From assembly GCF_014197445.1 (NCBI RefSeq), contig NZ_JACIFO010000010.1, positions 1 through 64,000 on the forward strand: a stretch of DNA of 64,000 nucleotides, read 5' to 3'. Below the pieces are notes generated by a model. The model was not told the DNA's origin. It made no database searches and saw only the letters and a list, made by a program, of their open reading frames with translations. The position numbers were made by a program, and so were the translations under genes. The first letter of the stretch is position 1; each line of letters opens with the position of its first letter. Shown in pieces: positions 8,097-16,408 of this stretch. Source of the DNA: Mesonia hippocampi (lineage in GTDB: Bacteria > Bacteroidota > Bacteroidia > Flavobacteriales > Flavobacteriaceae).

Positions 8097-8906
8097 TTAC
8101 TCTTCCCATACCATACTTAATACTGTATTGCAAGAAGATGTAATAATACAGTATTCAAAAAAATTATAATCTCTATCATCTTCCCAATCATTTAATTTAA
8201 ACCAAGTAGATTTCCATATTGGTTGTTTAGAATGCTCTTTGTGGTAGATTTTACCTTTTTCAAAATACTCCAAAGCAACTGAATCATCAGGTAATTTTGA
8301 TTTTGTTCTATCAATTATAAAATGAGGGTAGTCATCAGGTCTTTTCCAATAAGACACTTTAGAATTATGACTATGAATAAGGCATAATGGACAATCTCCT
8401 AATTCAAAATACTTAAACGCTACAGAAGTAATACTAACATTAAAAAAAGATGATAGATTTCTAATAAGTTCTGGAGAGAATTTTTTGCCTTTTTGTTTTT
8501 TATAAAATAAATCTGAAGGCATTAATAATTCAGAAGCAAAGTCATTAGCTTCCCATTCTTGAACCCCTCTTTTCATTTGCTCTATTGAAGATTTAAACCA
8601 ATTTAGTGTCAAATCATTATCGCTATGCTCTTCTAATTCCAATTTATTATGGAGTAGTAAATGACCTAGCTCGTGAGCAATTGTAAATCTTTTTTTTCCT
8701 TTATATGGAATTTCAGAATTAATTTTAATAATGTTCTTTTTATTTCCTCTGATAATTTTGCCATCTGAATTGCTAAGTGGTTCTTCTACAAGAAATGCTC
8801 CTAAACCTGATACAAGAATATCCATAGGAATATCAACAATGCTATCACAACCTATTTCTTTTAAAAGTGCTTTTGCTCTTATAGCTCCTCTTTTATTCTT
8901 CTTCAT
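8097..8906 (-). CDS. ImmA/IrrE family metallopeptidase
   Basis: A 269-residue zinc protease. The zinc motif is HELGH (78-82), with the conserved downstream EWEANDFASELLMP (117-130) supplying the third ligand region. Unlike many relatives it has no N-terminal HTH domain; a separate XRE protein is encoded convergently next door. The C-terminal third (about 180-269) is unassigned. Family members such as ImmA of ICEBs1 cleave repressors to derepress a mobile element, and IrrE acts in DNA-damage response. It is the last gene of a three-gene operon, overlapping the gene before it by 14 bp. Confidence 0.88.
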   Translation of the reverse strand: MKKNKRGAIRAKALLKEIGCDSIVDIPMDILVSGLGAFLVEEPLSNSDGKIIRGNKKNIIKINSEIPYKGKKRFTIAHELGHLLLHNKLELEEHSDNDLTLNWFKSSIEQMKRGVQEWEANDFASELLMPSDLFYKKQKGKKFSPELIRNLSSFFNVSITSVAFKYFELGDCPLCLIHSHNSKVSYWKRPDDYPHFIIDRTKSKLPDDSVALEYFEKGKIYHKEHSKQPIWKSTWFKLNDWEDDRDYNFFEYCIITSSCNTVLSMVWEE

Positions 8907-9288
8907 CTAAATTTTCAATAATTTCAAGTAGGTTTTGGTCTTTTATTATATCTACAATTTCTTCAACACTTAAATTCTCTAAATTTCTAAACTGTACCTG
9001 AAATTTATTATTCTTAAGAATTTCTAATAAATAATTTACAGGCTTATCAATGTTATTATTTATTGCATCTTTAAACATTTTAGCTTTTTCATATAACCTT
9101 TCATCTCTTAACTTCTTTATTTTTCCTTTTAGTAAAAAGGTTTCTTTTTTATAGTTATTTGAAGCAATAGTATTAATTTCTGAAACATTATACTCAAAAC
9201 CTTCTAAATAACAGTCAAGAGTGGAATCATCTTCATTTAGAATTGAAGAAATAATTTTCTTATCTATAAATTTATCTAGGTTGTTCAT
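8893..9288 (-). CDS. Unknown helical protein between sigma-like and ImmA genes
   Basis: A 131-residue, acidic, mostly helical protein with no domain I recognise and no membrane segment. It overlaps the sigma-like gene by 4 bp and the ImmA gene by 14 bp, so the three are translationally coupled. The position suggests an adaptor, anti-sigma-like partner or protease substrate. That is inference from layout only. Confidence 0.7.
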   Translation of the reverse strand: MNNLDKFIDKKIISSILNEDDSTLDCYLEGFEYNVSEINTIASNNYKKETFLLKGKIKKLRDERLYEKAKMFKDAINNNIDKPVNYLLEILKNNKFQVQFRNLENLSVEEIVDIIKDQNLLEIIENLDEEE

Positions 9289-9878
9289 TTTCTTTGTTCT
9301 TTTAGATGTTTTTGAATAATAGGTATTTTTCTATCCAAGCGTTTTTTGATATTTGTCAATTCTTTGGCTGATATACCAAAATGCTGTTCTAAATCACTTC
9401 TCTTCATTCCATTAATTATATAAGGTTCAAAAAGTAATAATTCTTCATCCGATGCATTTAATGATTCCAAAATATGCTCACATTCTTTTAGTAAATCTTC
9501 ATACTCCGAATCTTTTTCTTCATATTTATCATTATCTAAAATTTGCCAAGTAAGATTGGATTTTTGTAATTCTTTTTTAATAATCTTATGAATTATACTA
9601 TCTAAGGCACTTATAAATTGTTTTCTAAAATCTGGAAAATCATCTTTATACCACTTTCTTCCATCACTTTTCAAGAATGAAGCAATTGTTTCAGAAATGA
9701 AATCTTCAACCTTAAATCCTCTCAATCCATTTTGGACATCAAATTTAATATTGAATTTTGATGAAAGGCGAAATATTGTGTATTTAAACATTCGTTGATA
9801 AAAAGCCTCAGTTAAAATCTTCTGAAGCTCATCAACAGTTTCTTTATATGAGGCTATATCTCTTTCTTGACTTGTCAT
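9285..9878 (-). CDS. Sigma-70-like transcription factor
   Basis: A 197-residue protein with a two-part layout like small sigma factors. A helical region-2-like segment spans about 55-105 (VEDFISETIASFLK, then FRKQFISALDSIIHKIIKKEL). After an acidic linker comes a region-4-like HTH at about 137-186 (LNASDEELLLFEPYIINGM, then LEQHFGISAKELTNIKKRLD). The match is distant and it could be an HTH regulator rather than a true sigma factor. It is first in the operon with the unknown protein and ImmA. The small palindrome ATATAG-N5-CTATAT (9881-9897) touches its start and may be its operator. Confidence 0.6.
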   Translation of the reverse strand: MTSQERDIASYKETVDELQKILTEAFYQRMFKYTIFRLSSKFNIKFDVQNGLRGFKVEDFISETIASFLKSDGRKWYKDDFPDFRKQFISALDSIIHKIIKKELQKSNLTWQILDNDKYEEKDSEYEDLLKECEHILESLNASDEELLLFEPYIINGMKRSDLEQHFGISAKELTNIKKRLDRKIPIIQKHLKEQRK

Positions 9879-9880
9879 CT

Positions 9881-9897
9881 ATATAGTAATGCTATAT
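9881..9897. promoter_or_regulatory. Short palindrome at start of sigma-like gene
   Basis: ATATAG and CTATAT separated by TAATG, in the divergent promoter region between the sigma-like operon and the 9976-11587 operon. It may be an operator; AT-rich background makes chance occurrence plausible. Confidence 0.35.
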
Positions 9898-9975
9898 TTT
9901 TTTAAAAAAATTCCTTTCGATGGAAATTTATTGAATTTTTTTAGCATAACCATATATAAATCAATTAAAAACCTT

Positions 9976-10149
9976 ATGGCAACAAATCCACCAAAAGATA
10001 ACAGCAGAAAAGGAGCAGTAAAAAAACGTTCCCAAGTTTTTAACCCCAAAACAAAAAGATGGGTTAAGCGAAATAAAGATAACGGGCAGTTTATGGATGT
10101 AAAACAGTCAGATAACAAACCATTTAAAGGTGTCCGTAAAGAAAAATAA
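9976..10149 (+). CDS. Small basic conserved protein (57 residues)
   Basis: A very basic protein containing KKRSQVFNPKTKRWVKRN and ending FKGVRKEK. I recall similar small proteins in Bacteroidota accessory operons, but know no function. I chose the ATG at 9976 because the upstream extension to 9889 is hydrophobic, low-complexity and lies in the promoter region. It starts a three-gene operon with the following unknown protein and a membrane protein. Nucleic-acid binding is plausible from its charge. Confidence 0.7.
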   Translation: MATNPPKDNSRKGAVKKRSQVFNPKTKRWVKRNKDNGQFMDVKQSDNKPFKGVRKEK

Positions 10150-10170
10150 ATTTTAATTAAAACTCTTAGT

Positions 10171-11067
10171 ATGAAACAAAATTACACATTTAATGACCAT
10201 TTTGGTATTGACCAATCAACTGAGTATTTAAACATTCCTCTTGACCAAGATTTAAAGGCTTTTATATGCCCTTTTAATATTGTTAATACAAGGCACGATT
10301 CTATATCTGGCAGTGTTTATTATAGGAACAAGTCTTTTTTAGAAAAGCTTAATAGAGAATATATTAAACCGAATAAAGTTAAGGATGGGCTTGTTCTATT
10401 GTCTAACTTACACGAATCAAATGAATATCATCTTGGTTATTCAGGAGTTAATAAAGGTAAAGGTATTGGAAGTGATAAAGCTACGCACATATTCGCTTCT
10501 TTAAGAAATAATAAGTTTGTAAGTCAAGGAATATCTGTAACTAATGAATCTCAAAATGTTCTGCTTTTGGTAAAAGGAATTGGTCAAGATAATATGTCAG
10601 ACATAATTTCTAATGTTTGTAGAGATATTTTTGCTGATTTCACATACAGCCAATGTTTAAAACATAATATTCCAACCTCAGAATTTGAAATTAATTATTA
10701 CAATTCAGATGTAGGATATTGGGATTCTAAAAAGAAGAACTTACCTACTTACAACAGTAAACCAATAATCCTTATTCCAAAAAATATTGCTACAGGAGAA
10801 CGAGAATTTACAAGTAGGTATAATTGGTTTATAGCTAAAAACAATATATCATTTGATATAATAAACGGCACTCTAAAGGTTTCTGATTTTGGTAAATATG
10901 TTAAAACCTTATCGAATGGAGATAGAAAAGCTATGGTAAAATATGTTTTTGAAGATTTCAAAAAACCAAAAGAGGAATTAATTGAGTTTGTTATTCAATA
11001 CGGAGATATGACGTTAGTTGATTTCCAAGATTACATTAAAGAAAATTTCCCTGATTCATTTGAATAA
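10171..11067 (+). CDS. Unknown protein, possible nuclease-like effector
   Basis: A 298-residue soluble protein of no family I can name. Notable stretches are LLSNLHESNEYHLGYS (about 76-91), GIGQDNMSDIISN (136-148), QCLKHNIP (161-168) and LPTYNSKPIILIPK (191-204). The DxxSD-x-x-x-N pattern with downstream Q-C and strand-forming 'PIILIPK' reminds me of proteins seen in defence islands, but I cannot place it, and catalytic residues are not certain. It sits between a small basic protein and a membrane protein, 21 bp and 13 bp away, so the three are one operon. An effector role in element defence or stability is inference. Confidence 0.7.
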   Translation: MKQNYTFNDHFGIDQSTEYLNIPLDQDLKAFICPFNIVNTRHDSISGSVYYRNKSFLEKLNREYIKPNKVKDGLVLLSNLHESNEYHLGYSGVNKGKGIGSDKATHIFASLRNNKFVSQGISVTNESQNVLLLVKGIGQDNMSDIISNVCRDIFADFTYSQCLKHNIPTSEFEINYYNSDVGYWDSKKKNLPTYNSKPIILIPKNIATGEREFTSRYNWFIAKNNISFDIINGTLKVSDFGKYVKTLSNGDRKAMVKYVFEDFKKPKEELIEFVIQYGDMTLVDFQDYIKENFPDSFE

Positions 11068-11080
11068 AAAGTAGAGTATT

Positions 11081-11587
11081 ATGGAGTTTTTTAAGCTATT
11101 ATTTTTACTGTTTGCTCTTGCCGTTTTTTTAGGTGTTTTTTTAAATATTTTGTTAAAGTTCATTTCTGCAATTGCATATTTCACGTATGCAAGTATTCAT
11201 TATATGGAATCTTTTTCTCCGTTTGAAAATCATTTCTTAAAACTAATTGTACCTGAAAAAGGTATGAAGAGAATTTGGATGGATTTTTTAGCATCCTTAT
11301 TTATGCTGTTTTCAGTGTCATCTCTGTTCGAAATAATAAAGTATATGAATCAAAAGGTTCATTCTAGGGCTATAAGAAGCCAAGAACAAGATGTTCATGA
11401 AATGTTAGAATTGATACCTGACGCAATAGTATTTCCTTCTTTATTCTGTATTGGAGTTGTTTATATAATATCTTATTTTCATAAAAGGAAGATGGATAAA
11501 GAAGAATTGGACGAACAATTAAAAATGGATGGAATTGAAAAAATACGAGAGTTGAAATTACCAAAGTTTTTTAAGTTGCCTTTCTAA
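11081..11587 (+). CDS. Small integral membrane protein
   Basis: A 168-residue protein with a strong N-terminal hydrophobic segment (about 4-37, one long or two short helices), another near 70-87 and a fourth near 114-131, then a charged cytoplasmic tail rich in Lys and Glu. No domain is recognised. It is last in the operon starting at 9976. Small-protein plus soluble-protein plus membrane-protein layouts occur in abortive-infection systems, which is why the trio is flagged, but nothing in this gene itself proves that. Confidence 0.7.
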   Translation: MEFFKLLFLLFALAVFLGVFLNILLKFISAIAYFTYASIHYMESFSPFENHFLKLIVPEKGMKRIWMDFLASLFMLFSVSSLFEIIKYMNQKVHSRAIRSQEQDVHEMLELIPDAIVFPSLFCIGVVYIISYFHKRKMDKEELDEQLKMDGIEKIRELKLPKFFKLPF

Positions 11588-11668
11588 AAGGAGTACTAAG
11601 AGCCATTTTAAATTTCTGACCAAGAAAACCAACGTAGAACAGCTAAAACCTCCTACAAGAAGCCCTAA

Positions 11669-11688
11669 GACACTCAAAATAGAGTGTC
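11669..11688. terminator. Hairpin between convergent transcripts
   Basis: GACACTC (11669-11675) and GAGTGTC (11682-11688) form a 7-bp stem with a 6-nt loop between two convergent genes. There is no good T run, so termination is plausible but not certain. Confidence 0.45.
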
Positions 11689-11697
11689 ATAGTAGCT

Positions 11698-13209
11698 TTA
11701 CCAATCCTCTTTCCCAACCTCCACATTTACCCCAAAATAATCAGTCAATAACACCTGATATTTGGAGTGCAAAACATCAAAATTATCAACGGTTGTAGAA
11801 AGGCTATCGTGTCTGCTGATTAGAGGTAGTTTAGGGTACTTCTCTGCTATCTTCTTTGAGCAATGAAGCAATACCGCTTTTGATTCTATTTGTTGCATTA
11901 GAACTGCTAAATCAGAATAATTATGCTTTTTCAAAGCATCTAACCATTTGGTAACAATAGGGAATAGTTTTCTAAACTCATTAACTGCTCTTACCGCCTT
12001 GGTTTTAGGACTGCAATAAATAGCATTCAAAGTAATGGTTTTTGCACATTTCCGTAATGTTTCAAAATCTTTGATTTCTTGACTATCGGAATCCTTTTTT
12101 AGCAGTTTAGTATAGTACACACCATCTTCAAACCAAATAGCTCCAGACCGAAACAATTCTTTACCAACTTGCTCATAAATATCTCCACTTCTAATTAAAA
12201 AAACGAATTGTTTAATTTGTTTAATATCAGTGGTTTGAATATCAATTAACACATTAGAAGTAATATAATAACACATAATATAAACATCTATAACATTATC
12301 TATTGTATCATCTAAATATTTATACAACATCCTAGTAATTCTTTTAGTAAAATGTGTTACTGTTATATAACCTTTCTTATTGATTTGTTTACAATACTCT
12401 TTAATAATCAACTCTAAAACTATGGTTAATATAAATGGTTGAGAACTCTTTATATCTGCTTCTTTTAATGGGCTGTCATCAAATGTTACAAACTGTTTTA
12501 AATCTGATGGTAAAGCAGTAAAACAAGAATGTAATCTATTGTCTCGACCCTCCATTGAATAAATTTGTAATGTTGACTCAAAATTTTTGATATGGAACAT
12601 TCTTTTCTCATTTCTTCTTTTAATCTTTTCACTTTGATGTTTTGGGTACTTTGAATCAACAAACTCAATGGCTGCTACTTTATCAAAATTAAATTTATCA
12701 CTGGTAAGCCATTTTGTTAAATGACCAACTTTTAGATTGGCTGTTTGCTTTCTTTGTTGAATGCGTTTTAAACATTTCTTTTTGATTCCTGATTCAGTAA
12801 TTGGAATAATGACAAATGCCATATCAAATAAAGTTATTTCTGATTCTTTGATGTTAAAATAACTTTGATTGATTCTATAAGCCCTGCTTCGACTGTTTTT
12901 TCCACTTGGGTCATGATAATGGGATTGCATTTCTATAATATCATTCTCAACTAAAATTTCTAAATGTTTACTACTTTTATATAGTGTGGTATCGTAATTC
13001 TCTCTTAGTATTTTAGCACTTAAACGAATCCATTTTTTACCTTCCTTATAGTCTTTATCAGCATATTTATTGGTTAAAATAAGATGAACCAACAAAGCTG
13101 ATAAATCAAAACTGATACTGTCGTCTTTCTTGCATACTGCTTTCAAATCTGAATACAGTAAGCTAGGGAGATTAATAAAATAATCTCCCTGCTTGGTAGA
13201 TGTTTTCAT
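11698..13209 (-). CDS. Divergent family-A-polymerase-like protein of the element
   Basis: A 503-residue protein. An N-terminal winged-helix-like region (about 58-115: IRLSAKILRENYDTTLYKSS) precedes a C-terminal half with motifs ordered like the palm of family-A DNA polymerases and T7-type RNA polymerases. These are motif A-like EADIKSSQPF (Asp252), SGDIYEQVG (341-349, like the PolA DIH region), motif B-like KTITLNAIYCS (Lys390, Tyr398) and motif C-like RHDSLSTT (His467, Asp468). The assignment is mine, from motif order, and needs a profile search. It would be a replication or priming protein for the excised element. It lies 8 bp downstream of the excisionase-like gene. Confidence 0.6.
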   Translation of the reverse strand: MKTSTKQGDYFINLPSLLYSDLKAVCKKDDSISFDLSALLVHLILTNKYADKDYKEGKKWIRLSAKILRENYDTTLYKSSKHLEILVENDIIEMQSHYHDPSGKNSRSRAYRINQSYFNIKESEITLFDMAFVIIPITESGIKKKCLKRIQQRKQTANLKVGHLTKWLTSDKFNFDKVAAIEFVDSKYPKHQSEKIKRRNEKRMFHIKNFESTLQIYSMEGRDNRLHSCFTALPSDLKQFVTFDDSPLKEADIKSSQPFILTIVLELIIKEYCKQINKKGYITVTHFTKRITRMLYKYLDDTIDNVIDVYIMCYYITSNVLIDIQTTDIKQIKQFVFLIRSGDIYEQVGKELFRSGAIWFEDGVYYTKLLKKDSDSQEIKDFETLRKCAKTITLNAIYCSPKTKAVRAVNEFRKLFPIVTKWLDALKKHNYSDLAVLMQQIESKAVLLHCSKKIAEKYPKLPLISRHDSLSTTVDNFDVLHSKYQVLLTDYFGVNVEVGKEDW

Positions 13210-13217
13210 AACAATGA

Positions 13218-13493
13218 CTATTTAAGTTGAACCATTGCTTTGTCAATATCTGACCGTCTGTAATAAACTCTATTTCCTACACCATAAGGAATTAATATTC
13301 CCTTCTTTTTCCAGTGCCATAAAGTACTGAGGTCAATATTTAATAATTTGGCTGTTTGCTCTCTTGTTAAATACTCATCAGACTGTTGCGGAATGAAGTT
13401 TCTTTTTAGCTCTTCTAATTGAGCTTTAAGACCATTAATAAGGTCTTCTTGAAATTGCTGTGGGCTTACCCCTAAGATTTGTAATGCTTCCAT
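13218..13493 (-). CDS. Excisionase-like MerR/HTH_17 DNA-binding protein
   Basis: A 91-residue protein with an N-terminal helical stretch and a C-terminal helix-turn-helix of the excisionase type: YLTREQTAKLLNIDLSTLWH (about 42-61) then WKKKGILIPYGVGNRVYYRR and SDIDKAM. Such proteins direct integrases toward excision or regulate the replication gene beside them. It is followed after 8 bp by the polymerase-like gene, and an inverted repeat TTAACTC/GAGTTAA lies in its upstream region. Confidence 0.85.
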   Translation of the reverse strand: MEALQILGVSPQQFQEDLINGLKAQLEELKRNFIPQQSDEYLTREQTAKLLNIDLSTLWHWKKKGILIPYGVGNRVYYRRSDIDKAMVQLK

Positions 13494-13544
13494 TATCTAA
13501 AATTTTAAATTAATAATGGTTGCAAAAAGGTGTAGGTTAGTTAG

Positions 13545-13565
13545 TTAACTCAATAATAGAGTTAA
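13545..13565. promoter_or_regulatory. Inverted repeat upstream of excisionase-like gene
   Basis: TTAACTC (13545-13551) and GAGTTAA (13559-13565) with a 7-nt spacer, preceded by TTAG repeats. It sits 52 bp upstream of the excisionase-like start codon and is a candidate operator. Confidence 0.45.
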
Positions 13566-13609
13566 AAACAGGGTGTGTTTAATTTCTTTGTTTTCAGTGT
13601 ATTACAATG

Positions 13610-14866
13610 CTATTCAATACTATCTGTAGGATAGTCGTAGGATGAAGTTAAAATTTCTACTATTTTATGGGTTGAAGTCCTTTTTTCTGGAAATCTAGTG
13701 CCTTTTTTGATGAACGAAATAGCATTAGAAATACTCTTTGGAGGCTTTTCTTTTGAGTTAAATGTAAATCGTTCAGACCACCACATAGCGTAATATTTTC
13801 CTACACCTATCTTATCTATAAAAAAGGGTCTAATTTTTAGCATCAAATAACCAAAATCATTCAAGTTGCCATTGCATAAATCAATCTTATTATTAGGAGG
13901 GGTTGATTTTATAACAAAGTGTTCTTTAAATTCGTCTATTGATACATATGGATTTAAAAAATCTGAAAATTCAGTATAGATTTTGTTTAGTACTTCAAAA
14001 TTATCATCTCCAAAAACAGTTACTTCATTGATAGACAATAATTTTTCTGATTTAGTAAACTTGTATTCTTCAATTAGGTAATCAAAGAGGTTTAAAAGTT
14101 CTTTTTGATGATATTTGAGGTTGGAATGGTTGATTATACAAGATTGGTAGCATTCGGTATAATGTTGTTTCAAACTTGTTTCAATCGAAACGTCATTACT
14201 GTAAGACTGTTCAAAAGAAGTATCTTCATTGGTCTGATTTACTTTTTTCTCATAGTAACTAATTTGTTTTGAAACTGCTAAAATATCTAATTCCCTGTTA
14301 CTTATCTTGATTCTTAAATCACTTAAAAGGTTTATCAGCTTATGTTTGCCAAACTCAAATTTTTCAGGCACAATAAATAATTCAGCATAAAACGTTTTTA
14401 ACTCTTCAATAGCATTGCTTAATCTAGTTTTATTAATGTATTCAGGAAAAGGAACAGGTTCATCAGAATAAAACCCATCTATAATACTATGAGCAAGTGT
14501 TTTGTCTTTTTTTAACTCTTGATTCCTGATTTTTTTCAGTTCTGTAGATTCTTTTAAAGAGGTAGCGTAGTTTTCAATCAAATAGTTTGAAAAATGGTTA
14601 AACTCGTTTATAAGAGCTTGTAATTTCTTTCTTTTGGGGTAGGTACTTCTACTTTTTCCTGTTTTACCTAACTCGTCTTTTAAATGGCTTATTTTAGAAA
14701 TTACACTTGGTAAAACATCTTTTGTTAGATAGGTAGAAAATTTGATACCATCAATATTGTAAAACAAGTCGTCTAATTGTTCTAATAGTTCATTTAAGTT
14801 ATTGACTTCATAAATGCTTTTAGTAATGTAGGTAGTAAATACTTTTCTGAATGTTTGAATATCCAT
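13610..14866 (-). CDS. Unknown conserved element protein next to integrase
   Basis: A 418-residue, mainly helical, lysine-rich soluble protein. I do not recognise a domain. It starts 2 bp after the integrase stop codon, so the two are co-transcribed. Large unknown helical proteins beside tyrosine integrases are common in Bacteroidota tRNA islands, which suggests a role in element maintenance or recombination rather than cargo. That is inference. The C-terminal part (about 335-415) with KYYAMWWSERFTF is the most distinctive. Confidence 0.7.
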   Translation of the reverse strand: MDIQTFRKVFTTYITKSIYEVNNLNELLEQLDDLFYNIDGIKFSTYLTKDVLPSVISKISHLKDELGKTGKSRSTYPKRKKLQALINEFNHFSNYLIENYATSLKESTELKKIRNQELKKDKTLAHSIIDGFYSDEPVPFPEYINKTRLSNAIEELKTFYAELFIVPEKFEFGKHKLINLLSDLRIKISNRELDILAVSKQISYYEKKVNQTNEDTSFEQSYSNDVSIETSLKQHYTECYQSCIINHSNLKYHQKELLNLFDYLIEEYKFTKSEKLLSINEVTVFGDDNFEVLNKIYTEFSDFLNPYVSIDEFKEHFVIKSTPPNNKIDLCNGNLNDFGYLMLKIRPFFIDKIGVGKYYAMWWSERFTFNSKEKPPKSISNAISFIKKGTRFPEKRTSTHKIVEILTSSYDYPTDSIE

Positions 14867-14868
14867 AT

Positions 14869-16230
14869 CTAACTATTTGATACAGGTTTTAAATAGGTTA
14901 GTTTTAATGAACCCTCTTGAATACTCTCTTTTTTGGCTTTTTTTGCCCAAATTCTAGCTAATTGCATTGCGTAATCTATTGGTTTTTTACCAATATAGTT
15001 TAAAAACATTGTTTCAGTTTTATGTCCTGTGACACTCATTAATAGAGGTGTTGGATATTCTCTTTGTGCATAAAAATTGGTGGCAAAACTTCTTCTGCAA
15101 TCGTGTGAAGATGCTAACATCCATTTAGGGTACATTCCTGTTTCGTATCTATTTGTTTCAGGGTTGTTTAAATTACCTTCTACAACCTCATCAATTTCAG
15201 CAATCTTGCATACTTGTTTGATGTATCTGTTGTACATTGTGGTACAACTATCAATATTTATAGCAAACTTGGGAGGAAATTCTCCATCTCTTTTATCTAA
15301 AATCTGCTGAACCTCTTCATGTATAGGTATTTGTACTAATTCTCCTGTTTTGACTTGGGTTAAAACAATGAAATTAAGGTCATCAATATTTTCAATCATT
15401 TTTTGGTTCATTCTAAACAAGTCAGATGCTCGTTGCCCTACAAAACAGCCAATAACAAACCAATCTCTCGCTATATTATAATTGTCATTTTCAAATTCAG
15501 TATTTTTTATTTTTTCTATTTCTTCAAAAGAAAAAGTTACTTTCGGTGGTTCTACTGTAAATCCTGTAAAATCGTTTATTTGCACACTCACTTCTATGCC
15601 ATTTTTACGAGCATCAAGAATAATTGTTTTAACAAAGCTGATGTATCGCCCTGCGGTGTTATCATTAATCTTTTCTATTTGTATTAGATATTCTAAAAAC
15701 TCGCTTCTGAAATTTAAGTCCACCTCTTTAATAAGAAATCGTTTCTCTTTATGAGCTTGAAACCCTTTGAGCTTTTTAACAATGGTTGTGTATTTAGTAA
15801 TGGTGTCTTTGCTTACTCCCTTTTTTCCAGACTTTGTAATTCGGAACGGTAATCGTTGTACAAAATGTTCTCCATATTCTATTAAGTATTCTAATTCGTT
15901 GGGTTCTTCTCTGCCGTGAAATTTATCAATCATTAATTGCAACCAATTACCATCAATAAGCACACCTTTAGAATTATCTTTATTGAACTGGTCAATAACA
16001 AATGATTCCAATTTCATAAGGTTAGATTTAAGTTCTTTGTGAGAAGTGTCTTTGGTTTTTGGAAAGCCTGTCGCATCACTCCAAACTCTAGCATCACATA
16101 CAGCACCTGTTTTACGTTTAATGGATTTATTTCTATTTAAAGATAACCTTAAATATATAGGGGCGGTAGAACTCTTGCTTTGCAATAAATACTTAATTGT
16201 TGCCATTTGAATACGATTTAGTGTATTCAA
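14869..16230 (-). CDS. int: Tyrosine recombinase / integrase of the element
   Basis: A 453-residue phage-type integrase that joins the element to the tRNA-Ser 3' end. A Bacteroidota-style N-terminal arm-binding domain (about 10-100), SAM-like core-binding domain (about 112-215) and catalytic domain (about 230-430) are visible. Catalytic residues: Arg267 (GQRASDLFRM), Lys294, His376-xx-Arg379 (SSHDCRRSFATN), His403 (TGHKTE) and Tyr412 (FLNYIG). All are present, so it should be active. The gene lies 179 bp from attR, as expected for an integrase that carries its att site beside it. Confidence 0.94.
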   Translation of the reverse strand: MNTLNRIQMATIKYLLQSKSSTAPIYLRLSLNRNKSIKRKTGAVCDARVWSDATGFPKTKDTSHKELKSNLMKLESFVIDQFNKDNSKGVLIDGNWLQLMIDKFHGREEPNELEYLIEYGEHFVQRLPFRITKSGKKGVSKDTITKYTTIVKKLKGFQAHKEKRFLIKEVDLNFRSEFLEYLIQIEKINDNTAGRYISFVKTIILDARKNGIEVSVQINDFTGFTVEPPKVTFSFEEIEKIKNTEFENDNYNIARDWFVIGCFVGQRASDLFRMNQKMIENIDDLNFIVLTQVKTGELVQIPIHEEVQQILDKRDGEFPPKFAINIDSCTTMYNRYIKQVCKIAEIDEVVEGNLNNPETNRYETGMYPKWMLASSHDCRRSFATNFYAQREYPTPLLMSVTGHKTETMFLNYIGKKPIDYAMQLARIWAKKAKKESIQEGSLKLTYLKPVSNS

Positions 16231-16250
16231 AGGTAAGCATTAAAAATAAT

Positions 16251-16272
16251 TTAGTCAGCATTTAGTCAGCAT
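16251..16272 (+). repeat. Right arm-type repeat pair (TTAGTCA)
   Basis: TTAGTCAGCA and TTAGTCAGCAT lie in tandem 20 bp upstream of the integrase start and about 140 bp inside attR. They match the pair near attL in sequence, spacing and orientation. Confidence 0.6.
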
Positions 16273-16408
16273 ATTTTCAATTTGATTCAATATTAGCATT
16301 TTTGCTAAGTCAATAAAAAAATCTTTATTAATAATACTTTGCAGCGTTTTAAAGGGGTTGGGGTGTGATTTGAATTGTATCAAAATGAATGAAATTTTAT
16401 TGTTTAAG

